A DNA stretch of 64,000 bases from Siphonodentalium dalli (taxonomy: Eukaryota > Mollusca > Scaphopoda > Gadilida > Siphonodentaliidae). Shown here one piece after another: positions 22,420 to 34,415 of this stretch. The stretch spans positions 268,079,426 through 268,143,425 of the forward strand of contig CP136063.1 in NCBI GenBank assembly GCA_032622095.1. Direction: 5' to 3'. Below the pieces are notes generated by a model. That model had not been told where the DNA came from, did not search any database, and saw only the letters and a list, made by a program, of their open reading frames with translations. Both the position numbers and the translations under genes were made by a program. Position 1 is the first letter of the stretch, and every line of letters begins with the position of its first letter.

Positions 22420-23315
22420 CGCAGGTCCCGTCATAAAATATTTAATGCTGCACCAGCACAGCTGCCGTCATGAAATGGTTAATGCTGCACCAATGCAGCT
22501 CCCACCATGGAAGGGTTAATGCTGGACCAGCACAGCTACCCGTCATGAAAGGGTTATTGCTGCACCAGCACAGATCCCATCATAAAATAGTTAATGCTGC
22601 ACCAACGCAGCTTCCGTCATGAAATAATTAATGCTGCACCAGCGCAGCTCCCGTCATGAAAGAGTTAATGCTGCACCAATGCAGCTCCCATCATCAAATA
22701 ATTAATGCTGCACCAACGCAGCTCCCGTCATGAAATAATTAATGCTGCACCAGCTCAGCTCCCGTCATGAAAGAGTTAATGCTGCACCAACGCAGCTCCC
22801 GTAATCAAATAATTAATGCTGCACCAGCGCAGCTCCCGTCATGAGAGAGTTAATGCTGCACCAACGCGTAGCTCCCATCATGAAATAATTAATGCTGCAC
22901 CAGCGCAGCTCCCGCCATGAAATAGTTAATGCTGCACCAACTCGGGCTCCCATCATCAAATAATTAATGCTGCACCAACGCAGCTCCCTTCATGAAATAA
23001 TTAATGCTGCACCAGCGCAGCTCCCGTCATGAAATAGTTAATGCTGCACGAACGCAGCTCCCATCATTAAATATTTAATGCTGCACCAACGCAGCTCCCT
23101 TCATGAAATAACTAATCCTGCACCAACTCAACTACCGTCATGGAAGGGTTAATGCTGCTCCAGCACAGCTCCCCGTCATGAAAGGGTTAATGCTACCCAG
23201 CAGAGCTCCCGTCGTGAAATGGTTAATGCTGCACCAGCACAGCTCCCGTAATAAAAACATTAATGCTGCACTAGCGCGTCTCCCATCGTGAAAGGGTTAA
23301 TGTTGCACCTACGAA
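22420..23315. repeat. Satellite of 37-38-bp units, about 24 copies
   Basis: The unit is close to GTCATGAAATAATTAATGCT plus GCACCAGCGCAGCTCCC. Units vary at a few fixed sites (CACCAGC versus CACCAAC, AATAATT versus AGAGTT). There is a faint alternation of two variants, suggesting a dimeric higher-order repeat. Confidence 0.9.
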
Positions 23316-23824
23316 GCCAACATGGCGTAAATGACGTCATGAGCCGTGGCATTTCATCTCGTTGTTCCACTTCCGATTTCGCAATTTTAAACAGTTGCTA
23401 ATCGGAAGTCACGTGTCAATTTCGCTAAATAGCATACACTCTTTCCTGAAAATCGTTCCATCGTATAGAAATATATATAGAAAAATTATATGACGTCATC
23501 ATTCACACACGCCTTAGGTATAAACACCCACCGGGGTGGTTGCTATACTAGATATATATATATGGATAACACAAGACATGTTCCTTGTGTTATCCATCTC
23601 AGGTCGTACAAAGATCGAGAGAAACACCAGTAAATACATCGGAACAAGATGTTAAACGCGGTCGAAATGTAATCGCGCTAATGTGAAGCCTGAAGATGCA
23701 AACAATTGCTGAAAGCGCTAGCTTAAGAACACATTCTCAGTTTGGTTCTCGGAAGGATTCTCGGACCATGTTTAATTTCTTCAATCAATATATCTAACTG
23801 CACGCATGTTCTCTTTTCTTTTTA

Positions 23825-23888
<64 letters not shown>

Positions 23889-25330
23889 ACATCACAAAGA
23901 ATTTTGTCTGTTTTTATGTTTTTTTCTGGGGCGGGGTGGGAATATACGAATTTCTTACATAGTTTCTAAAAATTAATTTGATATCACGCATTCTATTATA
24001 CCCCGAAGCCACGGCAACTAGTTTTCACGGCTGGCTCAACCAATTTGCGTGGCTGGTTATCTAGCTAAGCCGGCTCAGTCGCGACGTTCGTGGCTGACGA
24101 AATATGGCGGCTCAGCCGGCTGAGACGTTATCATTCAGCGTATTTCGTTTCCGAAATTTTCCCAATCCCCGATTATAGACACCCGCTTGTTTTGGCGTTT
24201 GTTGTGAACCCGTATAATTCCAGACCACGCGTATTCTATTGGTGTTGGGCTTTTCCATTGTGGCGAAATACACGAAGGACTCAGTAAAGGACTGTCAGGG
24301 ATGTACTCTGTAGTTTCTCATCTATATACTCGGTATAAGTTGGACTTCTGTCGACTTCAGACGGCTATCATCACTGGCATCTTGCGATATATGCATGCAT
24401 CATTGAATGCTGAATCCGATAGTATTGATATATAATATTTCAAACTATTTTCTATTCTCTTCTACAGGTTATGTGCATATACTGACAAATGTCAGCGATG
24501 TCTAACACTGAGTCGTGTCGAAATAAACAATTTATACTTTAAACCCTTTCAATACTGAATGGATGCTCCCACTTCGTTATATGAAAGCATGCATTGGAAT
24601 AGTCTATTCCACAATGAGAGGCCACGGGTGTTCTGATAGTGTAACAACCATACCGTGTCCATACGAGTATATATGCCAATATTAGGCAATGCGGTTTAGT
24701 TATTTGCGATTCGCAGTACAGTTGTCCTTAACATATAAGTCCATGCACACGGCTCAGCCATTTTACAATTCCGGCGGCGGAGATTATTTCATGCGGCTGG
24801 CGTTAGAGATAATATGGCTGGCGGCGGCTTGTGGCCAATATGGCTGGCGGCGGCGGCGTGCGATGGCGGCTTCGGGCTCTACATTCTATTATTTAGTTAA
24901 ATTATTTGTTGCACATATATACTATCGGGATTTAATACCAAAATAAGAAATACTGTCGGCTATGTATATGAAACATGATTTATCGTCGCTTAAGATCAAA
25001 GATTCACAATGCATGATAGGCATATGCCATAAAACAGTAATCAGTGATGCTTTAAGAGAAAATATGTTAACCCTGACGATTTTGTCCGGCAATTTCCCAA
25101 GCGATCAAAGTCATGGCCCTCTGTCATTGATTTACTGGAAAAAGTCAGACAAAACCGTCAGTGTGTGCGCATAGCCTTTGTTGTACGTTCCATATACTAT
25201 GCCGACAAATATACACAATCATGTTGTAAGATGTGGTTATGATATACGTATTGTATGTCATAACATCAGGCGATGTGCAGTGAAAGTTATACCAGTATGA
25301 TATTTATGTACAATTCATTGCTAACATAGA
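23316..25330. other. No recognised gene; microsatellite and hairpin
   Basis: Holds a perfect hairpin (23562-23597), a long (TA)n tract (23827-23884) and a GGCTGGCGGCGG-rich stretch (24770-24880). The last few hundred bases probably include the 3' UTR of the LINE that ends at 25331. Confidence 0.4.
23562..23597. repeat. Perfect 14-bp hairpin
   Basis: Arms ATGGATAACACAAG and CTTGTGTTATCCAT around an 8-base loop, next to a TA microsatellite. Role unknown. Confidence 0.7.
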
Positions 25331-27770
25331 TTAATCACTAGAGGGGTTATGGGTCAGTTCTTCGAGTTGCGACCATTGTTCACTGAACTGCTTATATCGG
25401 GAATGGCTATAATAGTAAACCTGTTCGGTGATAAAATGTGTGTGCAGTTCTCTCCCAGTTACAACAACGTTTGGTAATGTGTTATTGAGCTTCGATTTGT
25501 AAATATGGTATCTCACGAATATCAGGAGGAAACGAATCCACGAGTGGAGAGTTGCGTCTATGGACACGCTGAATAGTGCCATCTCCGTTGTGATTTTAAT
25601 CCGATAGTTTGTCCTATCAAAGACCCAGTTCTCTACTTGTTTCCAAAACCGTTGTATGATAGGGCATTCCCAGAATATGTGAATTATAGACTCAGTTTCA
25701 GATTTACAAAACGTGCATGTGTCATCATCTGAAAGTTTTATGTGTTTTAGGAACCGTTTCGTGCATATAATGCGCGAGTTAACTCTATATTGGAACCATT
25801 TTAGTTGTGTGTCCGAAACGTGAGAGAAGGGGCAACTGAACACCTTATTCCACCAATCCTCAGCATATGTATGATTCAGTACATTTTCCCATTTGTTAAT
25901 TTGCTTGCCCGGTCGTCCACGCGGTAGCATTGTTTTATATATAGACTTTGAGCTTTCTGGTGTGATTAATTCCTTCAGTTGATATGGAACAATGGGGTGC
26001 TGGGCTTCATCGCCGTGAAGTACAAGGCACTTTTCGCGCTCTTTAATATAATGTGTTACTCCATGAAAGGTCAAAATATTTATAGCATGATTGTCTTTAA
26101 ATGTACGATATGACATAATATTCCCCGACGAATCAAAGACGTCCGAAATATACAGCAGATATTTTGTCTTAAATAGTTTCAAACGGGGTAATATTAACTT
26201 GAATGTGTCTGTAAAACCAATTAGAGGAAGGGAATGAAAGTCATAAGTATTTGTTGGTTTTATTTTGTCGCAATATAGCGTCCATGCGTTCAGTACATCT
26301 TTCCAAAAGTGGTTGTCGACTGACTTCCCTTGTTTTTTTAATATAGTTGGTGCCATGAGGTACCAAAAGTCTTCAAAAAGGGGATCAGATTGTTCCAAAA
26401 CGGTAACCCATGCAGCCTTCTTTGTGATTGCTCGCTTTACCCATGAAATCTTCAAAGATTTGATAAATGTGGATATTTCAACCATTTTACATCCGCCTTC
26501 GGCAAATTCTTGGGTAATCTGTTTTCTGGTTATTCTGTCTGGACCATTTTTCCAAATGAAACCATACAGTATTTGATTCAGTTTCTTAATACATTCATCT
26601 GATGTATTTGTTAGTGTTTGGAAGAGATACACCAGTTTTGAAATCGCTAGTGATTTAACAACATTGATTCTACCAAGTAAACTGAGATTACGTCTATTCC
26701 ATGCCGCTAAAGTGTTTTTCAATTGGTTAATGCATTTTGAGAAGTTAATCTCAACCATACGATTAATATCATGATGAAAGTCAATTCCTGAAATTTTGAA
26801 TGCTTCTAAGTTCCAGTTAAGTTTCCAACGGTCACATATTGTTTCTGTGCAATCTGACTTTGTACCAACCCACACTGCCTGTGTCTTATTGTAATTAATC
26901 TTTAATCCTGAAATAAGCTTGTATTTGTCGAGTACATTCATCGCTGATTCCAGAGACTTTGGTGACCAATCGAGGAACAGCGAGGTGTCATCGGCATATT
27001 GCGACATTCTTATATTTTGACCCCCTACATTGATCCCCGTTATTCCCTTCGAGTTTCGCACCATGATTCCAAAAAAATTCTGCGCATAATAACAAATATA
27101 CGGGGATATGGGATCGCCTTGCCTACAGTCACGTTGCAAATTGAACAACTTCGATATCTGTCCATTAATATTTATGCACGACGATGTGTCGTTGTATAAA
27201 GTATTAATGTATTCAATAAAGATCTCGCTGAATCTAAAATACTGCAACATCTCAAATATGAATTTCAAAGAAATTGAGTCAAAAGCTTTTTCAAAGTCAA
27301 TCACTAGTAACAGACCGGGCATTTTTCTTCGTTTAGTTAAAAGCATCATATCCATAATCAGTCTTATATTTTCACCTATATATCTTCCGGAGATAAAGCC
27401 GGTTTGATCAGTATGTATTAGATGTGGGAGAACTTTCTTTAATCGTTCCGATAGTACACCGGTTAGTATTTTGTAAGTAACATTTAGTAGGGTAATTGGC
27501 CTCCAGTTTTTTAAAGACTGCTAGGTTTATTTTCCTTTGGCAAGAGTGTAATAACGTCCTGTCTTTGTGTGATCGATAATTTTCCTGTTTGTATGCCACA
27601 ATTAAGAGACCTGACCTGGTAGATTCCTACGTCTCGCCAAAAAAACTTAAAGAATTCTACAGAAAATCTGTCGTTCCCAGGACACTTATTATTTTCATAT
27701 TTTTTTTTTAGATAATTAAGGGCTTCAATGTATGTAACATTTCTAAAAGACGACCCGTGTCAGGCCGGAT
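25331..27770 (-). pseudogene. L1/Tx1-like LINE ORF2 fragment: reverse transcriptase
   Basis: A 674-residue frame (27355-25331) continues upstream in the same frame to about 27518. After one frameshift near 27525 it runs on to about 27770. The upstream part carries LKNWRPITLLNV, TGFISGRYIGENIR and other early RT motifs. The main frame has VIDFEKAFDS, RQGDPISPY, the catalytic YADDTSLF (about residue 119) and a late zinc-binding CTFCKSETESIIHIFWEC near residue 543. These fit the L1/Tx1 clade. The endonuclease is absent, so the copy is 5' truncated near 27770. The single frameshift and long open frame suggest a fairly young insertion. Confidence 0.85.
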
Positions 27771-28373
27771 GTTATAACGGCGCTAGATTTTCAACTTCGA
27801 GTTAAAAACAAACTAAGTTAATTAAAAAAATAAATTAAAAATTAAAATTTTGAATTTTATTTTTATTAAATCAAAATGTGTAAACAATCAGGAAATGTGC
27901 AGGAAACGCACAAATTGCGGCAGTTGTCTAAGCCCCAACCCCCTCCAGATGCTGAATAAAGGCTCCATTTGGGAGCCTATTTCAGCTATATATAAAGTAA
28001 TTTAATAACGACTGTGCTGCTTATACTGTTAACAAGCCACAACCAAGATGTCTCTTCCAATCAGTTTGTAAAACACCAGCGCAACTATTATTCAAATTTT
28101 GAAGATATACTGGATATTTCACACAGACACCAGAGTTGATTCAAATCGCCCGTATTAGCAAACCACGGCGTGAATGACAACTTTAGAGAACAAAAATAGC
28201 TGTAATTGTTTATAAACTGTATCGGTTTCCCCCACCAGCATAACTGGAAGTCAGCATGACATACATGTATATCAACATCATATCAACTTGGCGAATTAAC
28301 ACGATTCACCAACATCATAGCGGCTAGCAGGGCCACTTACTCTGGGATGAATACGGTGTACTGTTTATTACAG
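27771..28373. other. No recognised gene
   Basis: AT-rich flank of the LINE running up to the splice acceptor of the first b561 exon. No earlier exon is seen here. Confidence 0.4.
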
Positions 28374-28499
28374 GGAACTTGCTGCAACACAGCTTAGATG
28401 ACGACTTGCGACCGGTTGTCACGGACGCACCCGTTGACCTCCAGACTGTCATCAGTATTGGTGGATCACAAGAAGACACCAGCCTGGTCAAAGTGCACG
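28374..28499 (+). CDS. DOMON/cytochrome b561 gene, exon ending in the first heme-ligand His
   Basis: Preceded by ACTGTTTATTACAG and followed by a GTAACA donor. The exon starts with two bases of a split codon and ends with one. The frame reads LLQHSLDDDLRPVVTDAPV through to SLVKVHG. It is the linker after a DOMON domain leading into the first b561 helix. The final G joins the GT of the exon at 29695 to give the Gly of the HG pair, an exact phase match. In ferric-chelate reductase 1-like proteins this His is a heme ligand in a transmembrane electron-transfer domain. Upstream reelin and DOMON exons were not found in the window. Confidence 0.7.
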
Positions 28500-29694
28500 G
28501 TAACATCTCAGCCGTCACATAAAAAAAGGCTCGAACTTGGCCTTTTATCGCATAGATCTCTATGTTTAGATCACGTCATGAATCTCTACTCTGGCGCTAC
28601 GCACGCATATATGATATTCAATCAGTTCAAAACCTTGAAACGTTTTGAAGACCTACAATGGGGAATTTTATAAAACCAGAAAAAGTAACACGGAATATGA
28701 TTAATATAATATAATATAGTACGTCAATACCTGTTCCTTAATTTCATTTTATATTTCATATTTGGTGAAGGTCAAAGTCGAGTTTACGTGGTTTAGGTTT
28801 AGATTTCGCTTTGCAGACATTGCCTGCGATCATACAATTCCCATTCCAACGGTTAGATAATTCGTGTTTATCTCGTAAATGGCTCACATAAGTCGACTAA
28901 ATCAGATAATCTCGCGAGCTGAAACCTTCACCTCCTGTGAACAGGTTTTGACTAATAAATCTATAATGTACCACCTGTATGTGTTATTTTTGTTATGTTA
29001 TAAAGTTGCCAGTCAAAAGGTTTACGGTATTTGAACTGGTCGTATATGGTATCTATGGTCGTAACCAGAGTAGAGACTCATACGGTGCGATTAGGTACGT
29101 GGAGACAAAGGGGTCTCATACAAAACTCATTTCAATTTTCAACATGGATATTCCATGTCAAATACAAAGTTAGTAGGACATTTCTGGACAAATATGTTGA
29201 CGTTTCACTGATAAGATTAAAAAACCCCAGTATTTAATGTCGCTCAATTGGTCAGATTCACAGTGTATTTTATCACTGATTTGTCAGGGATTTGTGATTC
29301 AAGCAGATCTGGGATAACCTGATTAATTTCAAACATAAATTTATACTTTACATGCTGGTTGTCGGTGAATTATACATGCACTATTTTAAGTCAATTATCT
29401 CCTGTGTGGTATTCTTTATTAACAAATGTGAAATTTCTAACTTCCCGATATGACATAACTGCAAGAAACCAAACTATATTCAACATAAAAAACGACTGCG
29501 CATACAAACATGAAACGACGAATTACGATTCGTATTCCATTTCTCAGAGTCGAAATATTATTCCGCAACACGTGCGAGCTGAAGAGGCGGCGGATAATAC
29601 AACTTCATTCCAGGCTGAGCTGTGTGTCACTAAGAAACAAGTTTAGTCAACACGAGCTGGGAAACAACAAAATAATTATATCTGTTTCATTCAG
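28500..29694 (+). other. Intron of the b561 gene
   Basis: GT...AG bounded (GTAACA to TTTCATTCAG). No repeat or ORF stands out. Confidence 0.6.
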
Positions 29695-29810
29695 GTTGCC
29701 TCATGGTGGTTGCCTGGTTGTTCTTCTCAGCGATAGGTATCGTTGTCCCGAGATACTTTAGAAGTGTGAGGCGTGAGAAGACATTGTTTGGGGAAGAGGT
29801 TTGGTTTCAG
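29695..29810 (+). CDS. Cytochrome b561 gene, exon with transmembrane helix 1
   Basis: Acceptor CTGTTTCATTCAG, donor GTATGT. The 116-bp exon completes the split Gly codon, then reads CLMVVAWLFFSAIGIVV (a membrane helix), RYFR and LFGEEVWFQ. This is the conserved ARYF...LFG..VWFQ pattern of FRRS1-type b561 domains. It ends in phase 0 after Gln, which fits the next exon's IHR. I read it as a real host gene, not a transposon remnant. The exact orthologue is not certain. Confidence 0.85.
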
Positions 29811-29994
29811 GTATGTGCGCGGCAATTGAAAATGAATCGACAAACTGACAGGTGGCAATTTGAAGTGCATGGTAATGCATACATGGGTCAATGAATTATG
29901 ATTTGATGGAAGTTATGGTCTTTGTTCATCTAACCGTTCGTCAATGTTACCAACCAGAATCCCACATTTTTACATGTTGTAGTACTCAGTCGGC

Positions 29995-30473
29995 AGTCGG
30001 ATACACATGTGTACAATACACGCATCACTATGTGAATATTTCCTGGATACACATTTGTATAATACATTAGCATCGCGCATCTCCTCGTGTGGATACCCCC
30101 TGCACGGACACGCATGTGTACAATACACGAGCTGCGTGTATCTCACCGTGTGTATATCTCCTGGATACACATGTGTATAATACACAAGCTTCATGCACCT
30201 CACCGTGTGCTATCTCCTGGATACACATGTGTATAATACACAAGCTTCATGCACCTCACCGTGTGCTATCTCCTGGATACACATATGTACAATACACGAG
30301 CATCATGTACCTCATCGTGTTTATATCCCCTGCATGGACACACATCGTCCATCTCATCGTGTGTATATCTCCTGGATACACATGTGTAATTTGTGTATAA
30401 TACACGAGCATCGTCTACCTCATCGTGTTTATACCCCCTGCATGGACACACATCGTCCATGTCACCAGGTGTA
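29995..30473. repeat. Minisatellite, left part (57-63-bp unit)
   Basis: The unit resembles TGGATACACATGTGTATAAT, then ACACGAGCTTCGTGCATCTC, then ACCGTGTGTATATCTCC. About eight variable units. ORFs here are translated repeat and are not genes. Confidence 0.85.
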
Positions 30474-30488
30474 GATAGATAGATAGAT

Positions 30489-31015
30489 TTTATTTGTACA
30501 ATAAACATAGCATATTACAGTTAAACTAAAGATACAAAATTAATGATATTGTACGGGGACTGCATGGCCAATACTGACCGTCTTCCTGCAGTCCCTTAAA
30601 TAAATAACAAATTATCCACTACCTGGCGGTAATTGTCAAATAATAAGTATATATATATAATATATATAATATAATATGATATAATATAGAATAATATAAT
30701 ATCCGCAGACCAGATTCAATTGTACATGTAGGCATCGAATGTTGACTATATAGATTGAATGTAAATAAATAAGGACAGAAAGTCAGTGAACGTTAATACT
30801 AGTCATATTATAGTCATGGGCTATGTTCAATGGGTGTCATTATAGTAGCTGGTCACATCGAGTTCATTACGATATTTTTAAGTGATACGTGTGCAAATTG
30901 ATTGAACTTGTTATGACCAGACGGGTGAAATATCCAGAAAGAATGACATCAATATCAATAAGTATAATTATAATATTTAGTTATAGGATATAGTTATAAT
31001 ATTTAGTTATAACAT
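30489..31015 (-). other. LINE 3' UTR
   Basis: Non-coding AT-rich stretch between the RT stop and the (TATC)n tail. Confidence 0.6.
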
Positions 31016-32779
31016 TTAGTTCCCGGGGTTATTTTGTAATGAGCAACTGTAACAGTTTTTATTTTTGCAATCGACAATGTATTTGGATATTATTTGATGT
31101 GATAGAGTTTTCTTGAACGTAGCTCTAAATTTACATCCTCTTGATGTTTTATCGATTGAATTCCAAATGTCTGGGAAGGAGTGTTTTGGGAGGGATGCTG
31201 AAAATGATGATTTCGGTGTTATCAGACGTATATTATTCGCATTTCTCGTATTTTTCGCGAGAGAATAAGAGTAGCACGTTTTAAATGATTTCGGTAAGTT
31301 ATTTCTAGTCCAATCATACATAAAGCAAGCTGCATTGACTCTAAATATGTCATTGAGGTTCAGGATTCCTTCTTGTTTGAACAGAGGTTCGGTGTGAGCT
31401 CTATAACTGGCATTGCAAAAAATACGTATTGCCCGTTTCTGCTGTTTTAAAAGTGAATCGAAGGATGCGTGCTCCCAAATATGTATGCCGTATGTCAAGC
31501 GACTATGTACTAGGGCATAGTAAAGAGTTTTTTGGGCATTTTTCGGAAGAATTCGTTTAACTTTGTTCAGGAGGTAGAGCGTGTGACATAGTTTCTTATG
31601 GACCATATCAATATGGTATCTAAATGTAAGGTTTTCATCGATTGAGATGCCAAGAAATTTCAGTGAAGTTTCCTGCATATTATTTCCAACTCGAGTTAAT
31701 GCTTTCCCATTTAGCATAACTTTGAATTTTCTCCACTTTGATTCATTGTTTTTAGGATGCATCAATATAAATTTACTTTTGGATACATTTATTGCAAGTC
31801 TGTTGCAGCAGCACCATATAAAGACATTTCTTAGTTCTTCGTTGATTTTTTTTTTAAGGCGGTCGTATTTATGGTCTGATGTATATATAGTGGTATCATC
31901 GGCGAATGAAAGTAATTTTAATGATGTACTGCGGGGCATATCGTTAACGTACAAGAGGAAAATTGTCGGTGCGAGGATGGACCCCTGGGGCACTCCACAA
32001 GTGATAGGGTTAAAGTGCGATTTTGAACCAAGAAATTCAACATATTGTCGTCTGTCCCTGAGATAGCTTGAAAACCATTCGTTCGCTATCCCACGAATTC
32101 CATAGTGATTGAGTTTGGCTAAAAGTATTTCATGACCTATTGTGTCAAAGGCTTTAGACAGATCAATAAATAGTCCCACAGTTGAATCTCTAGTTGGCTG
32201 ATCATTTTTCTCTGCCACGTAATGTAAAAGTTGCATTAGTGGATGGATGGTAGAGTGGTTTTTTCGAAAACCAAACTGGTTATTATGTAGAATGTTATGT
32301 TTGGACAAGAAAGAGAATAATCTATTCTGAATAATTTTATCGATTAATTTTGAGAAGACTGGTAATATGCTAATAGGTCTATAATTTGCAATATTTTCTT
32401 TACTGTCGCCTTTATGTATAGGGACAATTTTTGCGGTTTTCATTTTTTCGGGGAATGTGCCGTGTTTAAATGAAAGATTGAATATATGTGTGAGGACTGT
32501 TGCCGTTTCGTGAATAGTATTTTTCATTAATTTTGTTGAGAGATCATCGATGTCGGTGCTACCTTTGCGGGCGATGCTTTCGCTTACTTTTATAATTTCT
32601 TCAAGATCGGTTGGGAATATGAACATATTTTTAGGGTTTTCTTTGCATAGGTATGACGAAAACGTTTTTCCATTGCCGATTGGAACGCTATCACTCGTTG
32701 TTTGACCAATGTTGGCAAAATAGTCATTTAACTCTTTCGCGATTGACTCTGGTGTTGTGAATTCTTTGTTGTTATGCAT
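31016..32779 (-). CDS. LINE reverse transcriptase (ORF2 C-terminal part)
   Basis: 587 residues without a stop. Motifs in order are NYRPISILPVFSKLIDK, FGFRKNHST, FIDLSKAFDTI, GVPQGSILAPTIFLLYVND and the catalytic FADDTTIYT near residue 291. A C-terminal segment ends in a CKNKNCYSC cluster. The pattern fits CR1/Jockey-superfamily LINEs. It is continuous with the endonuclease apart from one frameshift, so this copy is nearly intact at its 3' end. The usual RT reaction is target-primed reverse transcription. Confidence 0.85.
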   Translation of the reverse strand: MHNNKEFTTPESIAKELNDYFANIGQTTSDSVPIGNGKTFSSYLCKENPKNMFIFPTDLEEIIKVSESIARKGSTDIDDLSTKLMKNTIHETATVLTHIFNLSFKHGTFPEKMKTAKIVPIHKGDSKENIANYRPISILPVFSKLIDKIIQNRLFSFLSKHNILHNNQFGFRKNHSTIHPLMQLLHYVAEKNDQPTRDSTVGLFIDLSKAFDTIGHEILLAKLNHYGIRGIANEWFSSYLRDRRQYVEFLGSKSHFNPITCGVPQGSILAPTIFLLYVNDMPRSTSLKLLSFADDTTIYTSDHKYDRLKKKINEELRNVFIWCCCNRLAINVSKSKFILMHPKNNESKWRKFKVMLNGKALTRVGNNMQETSLKFLGISIDENLTFRYHIDMVHKKLCHTLYLLNKVKRILPKNAQKTLYYALVHSRLTYGIHIWEHASFDSLLKQQKRAIRIFCNASYRAHTEPLFKQEGILNLNDIFRVNAACFMYDWTRNNLPKSFKTCYSYSLAKNTRNANNIRLITPKSSFSASLPKHSFPDIWNSIDKTSRGCKFRATFKKTLSHQIISKYIVDCKNKNCYSCSLQNNPGN

Positions 32780-32830
32780 AAGTTTCTGTGGAATCTGTGA
32801 AAAGCTCGTTGATAGTTTAAGTGATTTTTT

Positions 32831-33820
32831 TTAAATAACCCAAGTTCGCTTCATATTACATCGGTGTTCTGATAAAGTTTTGGCATAGTACTCTGCTTTG
32901 CTTTTTCTCTTCAATTTGTTAAATTGTTTACAATATTGTTTGTATTCAGTTATATTATATTCAGTTGGATTTTTGAGTTTTTTTGCATATAATTTATTCT
33001 TTTTGATAGAAGAGCAGATCATACCGTTGGTCATCCACGGTTCTTTTTTTACATATTTTGTCGGTGTAGTGGATAGTTTGAGTGGAAAAGCTGCATTGAA
33101 TGCAGTTGTATATATGTTTATAAAGTTGTCATACGCTTCATTTGTCGACTGTGAATTATATATACTAGTGAAGTCATGATCAGCCAGAATTTGTTTAAAT
33201 TTCATGAGGTTACTTCTATTCATTATTCTTTCCCAAGTTTTCTGTGGTCTCGTATTCGTAGGTATCGAATTTGTTTTTTCAGCATAAAAAGTTGCAAAAT
33301 GATCTGAAACATCAGTTAAAATAATTTCTGAATGAGCTTCTGATACAAGATTGTTGGTGTAGATGTGGTCAATTAGAGTAGCTGAGTATTCGGTAACTCG
33401 TGTGGGTTTTGTTATTACCGGCATAAATCCCTTGTCGAACATAGTGTCGATAAAATTGCTAGTTTTTTTATGACTTGATATGTTGAGTAAATCAAGATTA
33501 AAGTCACCTAAAATGTAAGCCTTCTTCCCCGATTCACTTATTTGTCCAACAATTTCAGTCATTTTAGTTATAAATATATCAAGATCCGCTAACGGGGCTG
33601 TGTTTGACCTATAAACTGATCCCATAATATAGGAAGCATTTTTACCAGTGTCGATTTCTACAAATAGTGATTCGATCAAGTGGGGGATGAAGATTGACAG
33701 GTCTGTACGTATTCTATACGATAAATCATCTTTTAAGAATATGCCCACCCCACCCCTACCGTCATCATCAACTGGTCGTGTATTGTAAATTAATTCGTGA
33801 TATACAGGAAGAGTGAACTT
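32831..33820 (-). pseudogene. LINE endonuclease domain, 5' truncated, frameshifted at its end
   Basis: An apurinic-type endonuclease/exonuclease/phosphatase domain. GRGGVGIFLKDDL, LGDFNLDLL and the terminal SDHFATF motif are present. The N-terminal catalytic Asn and Glu motifs are lost to 5' truncation. The few codons beyond 33820 belong to the satellite. The frame stops at 32831. A one- or two-base slip in the A run at 32824-32831 (minus strand) separates it from the reverse transcriptase frame. The domain would nick target DNA. Confidence 0.85.
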
Positions 33821-34252
33821 AGGTGTATATATCCTGGATAGTGGATACACATGTGTATACTACACGAGCGTCGTGTATCTCATCGTGTGTATATATCCTG
33901 GATACACACGTGTACAACACACGCGCGTCATGCATATCACCATTTGTATATCTCCTGCATGGATACACATGTGTATAATACACGAGCTTCGTGCATCTCA
34001 CCATGTGTATATCTCATGGATATACATGTGTATAATACACGATCTTCGTGCATCTCACCATGTGTATATCTCATGGACACACATGTGTATTATACACGAG
34101 CGTCGTATATCTCATCGTGTGTATATCTCCTGGATACATATGTGTACAACACACGAGCATCATGCATATCACCATTTTTATATCTACTGCATGGATACAC
34201 ATGTGTATAATACACGAGCTTCGTGCATCTCAACATGTGTATATCTCATATC
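33821..34252. repeat. Minisatellite, right part
   Basis: Same unit as 29995-30473, about seven copies. It is continuous with the left part once the LINE is removed. Confidence 0.85.
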
Positions 34253-34328
34253 TTTGCAAAGACTACTTCGCATTGGGACGGTAATCTGACTAAATTACAT
34301 GCATTCACATTTGTCTTTCTATTTACAG

Positions 34329-34415
34329 ATTCACAGACTTTGCATGGTCGCCACGATGGCAATCACAGTAACGGCGATGGTTATCATATTTATAGAAGTC
34401 GGCGGATATAGCAAT
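34329..34415 (+). CDS. Cytochrome b561 gene, exon with transmembrane helix 2
   Basis: Acceptor TTTCTATTTACAG, donor GTAAGC. The 87-bp, phase 0 to 0 exon encodes IHRLCMVATMAITVTAMVII and ends VGGYSN. In b561 domains the preceding exon's WFQ runs straight into IHR, whose His is a heme ligand, followed by a membrane helix and a GG-W/Y-S loop, exactly as here. Confidence 0.85.

Larger units (their letters stand above)
30474..33820 (-). mobile_element. 5'-truncated CR1/Jockey-superfamily LINE inserted in the minisatellite
   Basis: AGGTGTA occurs at 30467-30473 and 33821-33827 and flanks the element as a 7-bp target duplication. Removing the block restores a normal minisatellite unit. On the minus strand it begins inside the endonuclease, continues through reverse transcriptase, and ends in a 3' UTR with a (TATC)n tail at 30474-30488. 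Confidence 0.85.
29811..34328 (+). other. Intron carrying a minisatellite split by a LINE
   Basis: The intron between the 29695 and 34329 exons, about 4.5 kb. All but about 1.2 kb consists of the minisatellite halves and the 3.35-kb LINE. Confidence 0.7.

Noticed and set aside
22420-23315. CRISPR array
   Set aside because: Units are contiguous and similar throughout with no unique spacers, in a eukaryotic setting; it is a satellite.
28324-28518. Minus-strand 64-codon ORF
   Set aside because: Antisense shadow of the spliced + strand exon 28374-28499.
29970-30508. ORFs on both strands with repeated YTHVYPG / VYNTRA phrases
   Set aside because: Translated minisatellite; open because the unit length is often a multiple of three.
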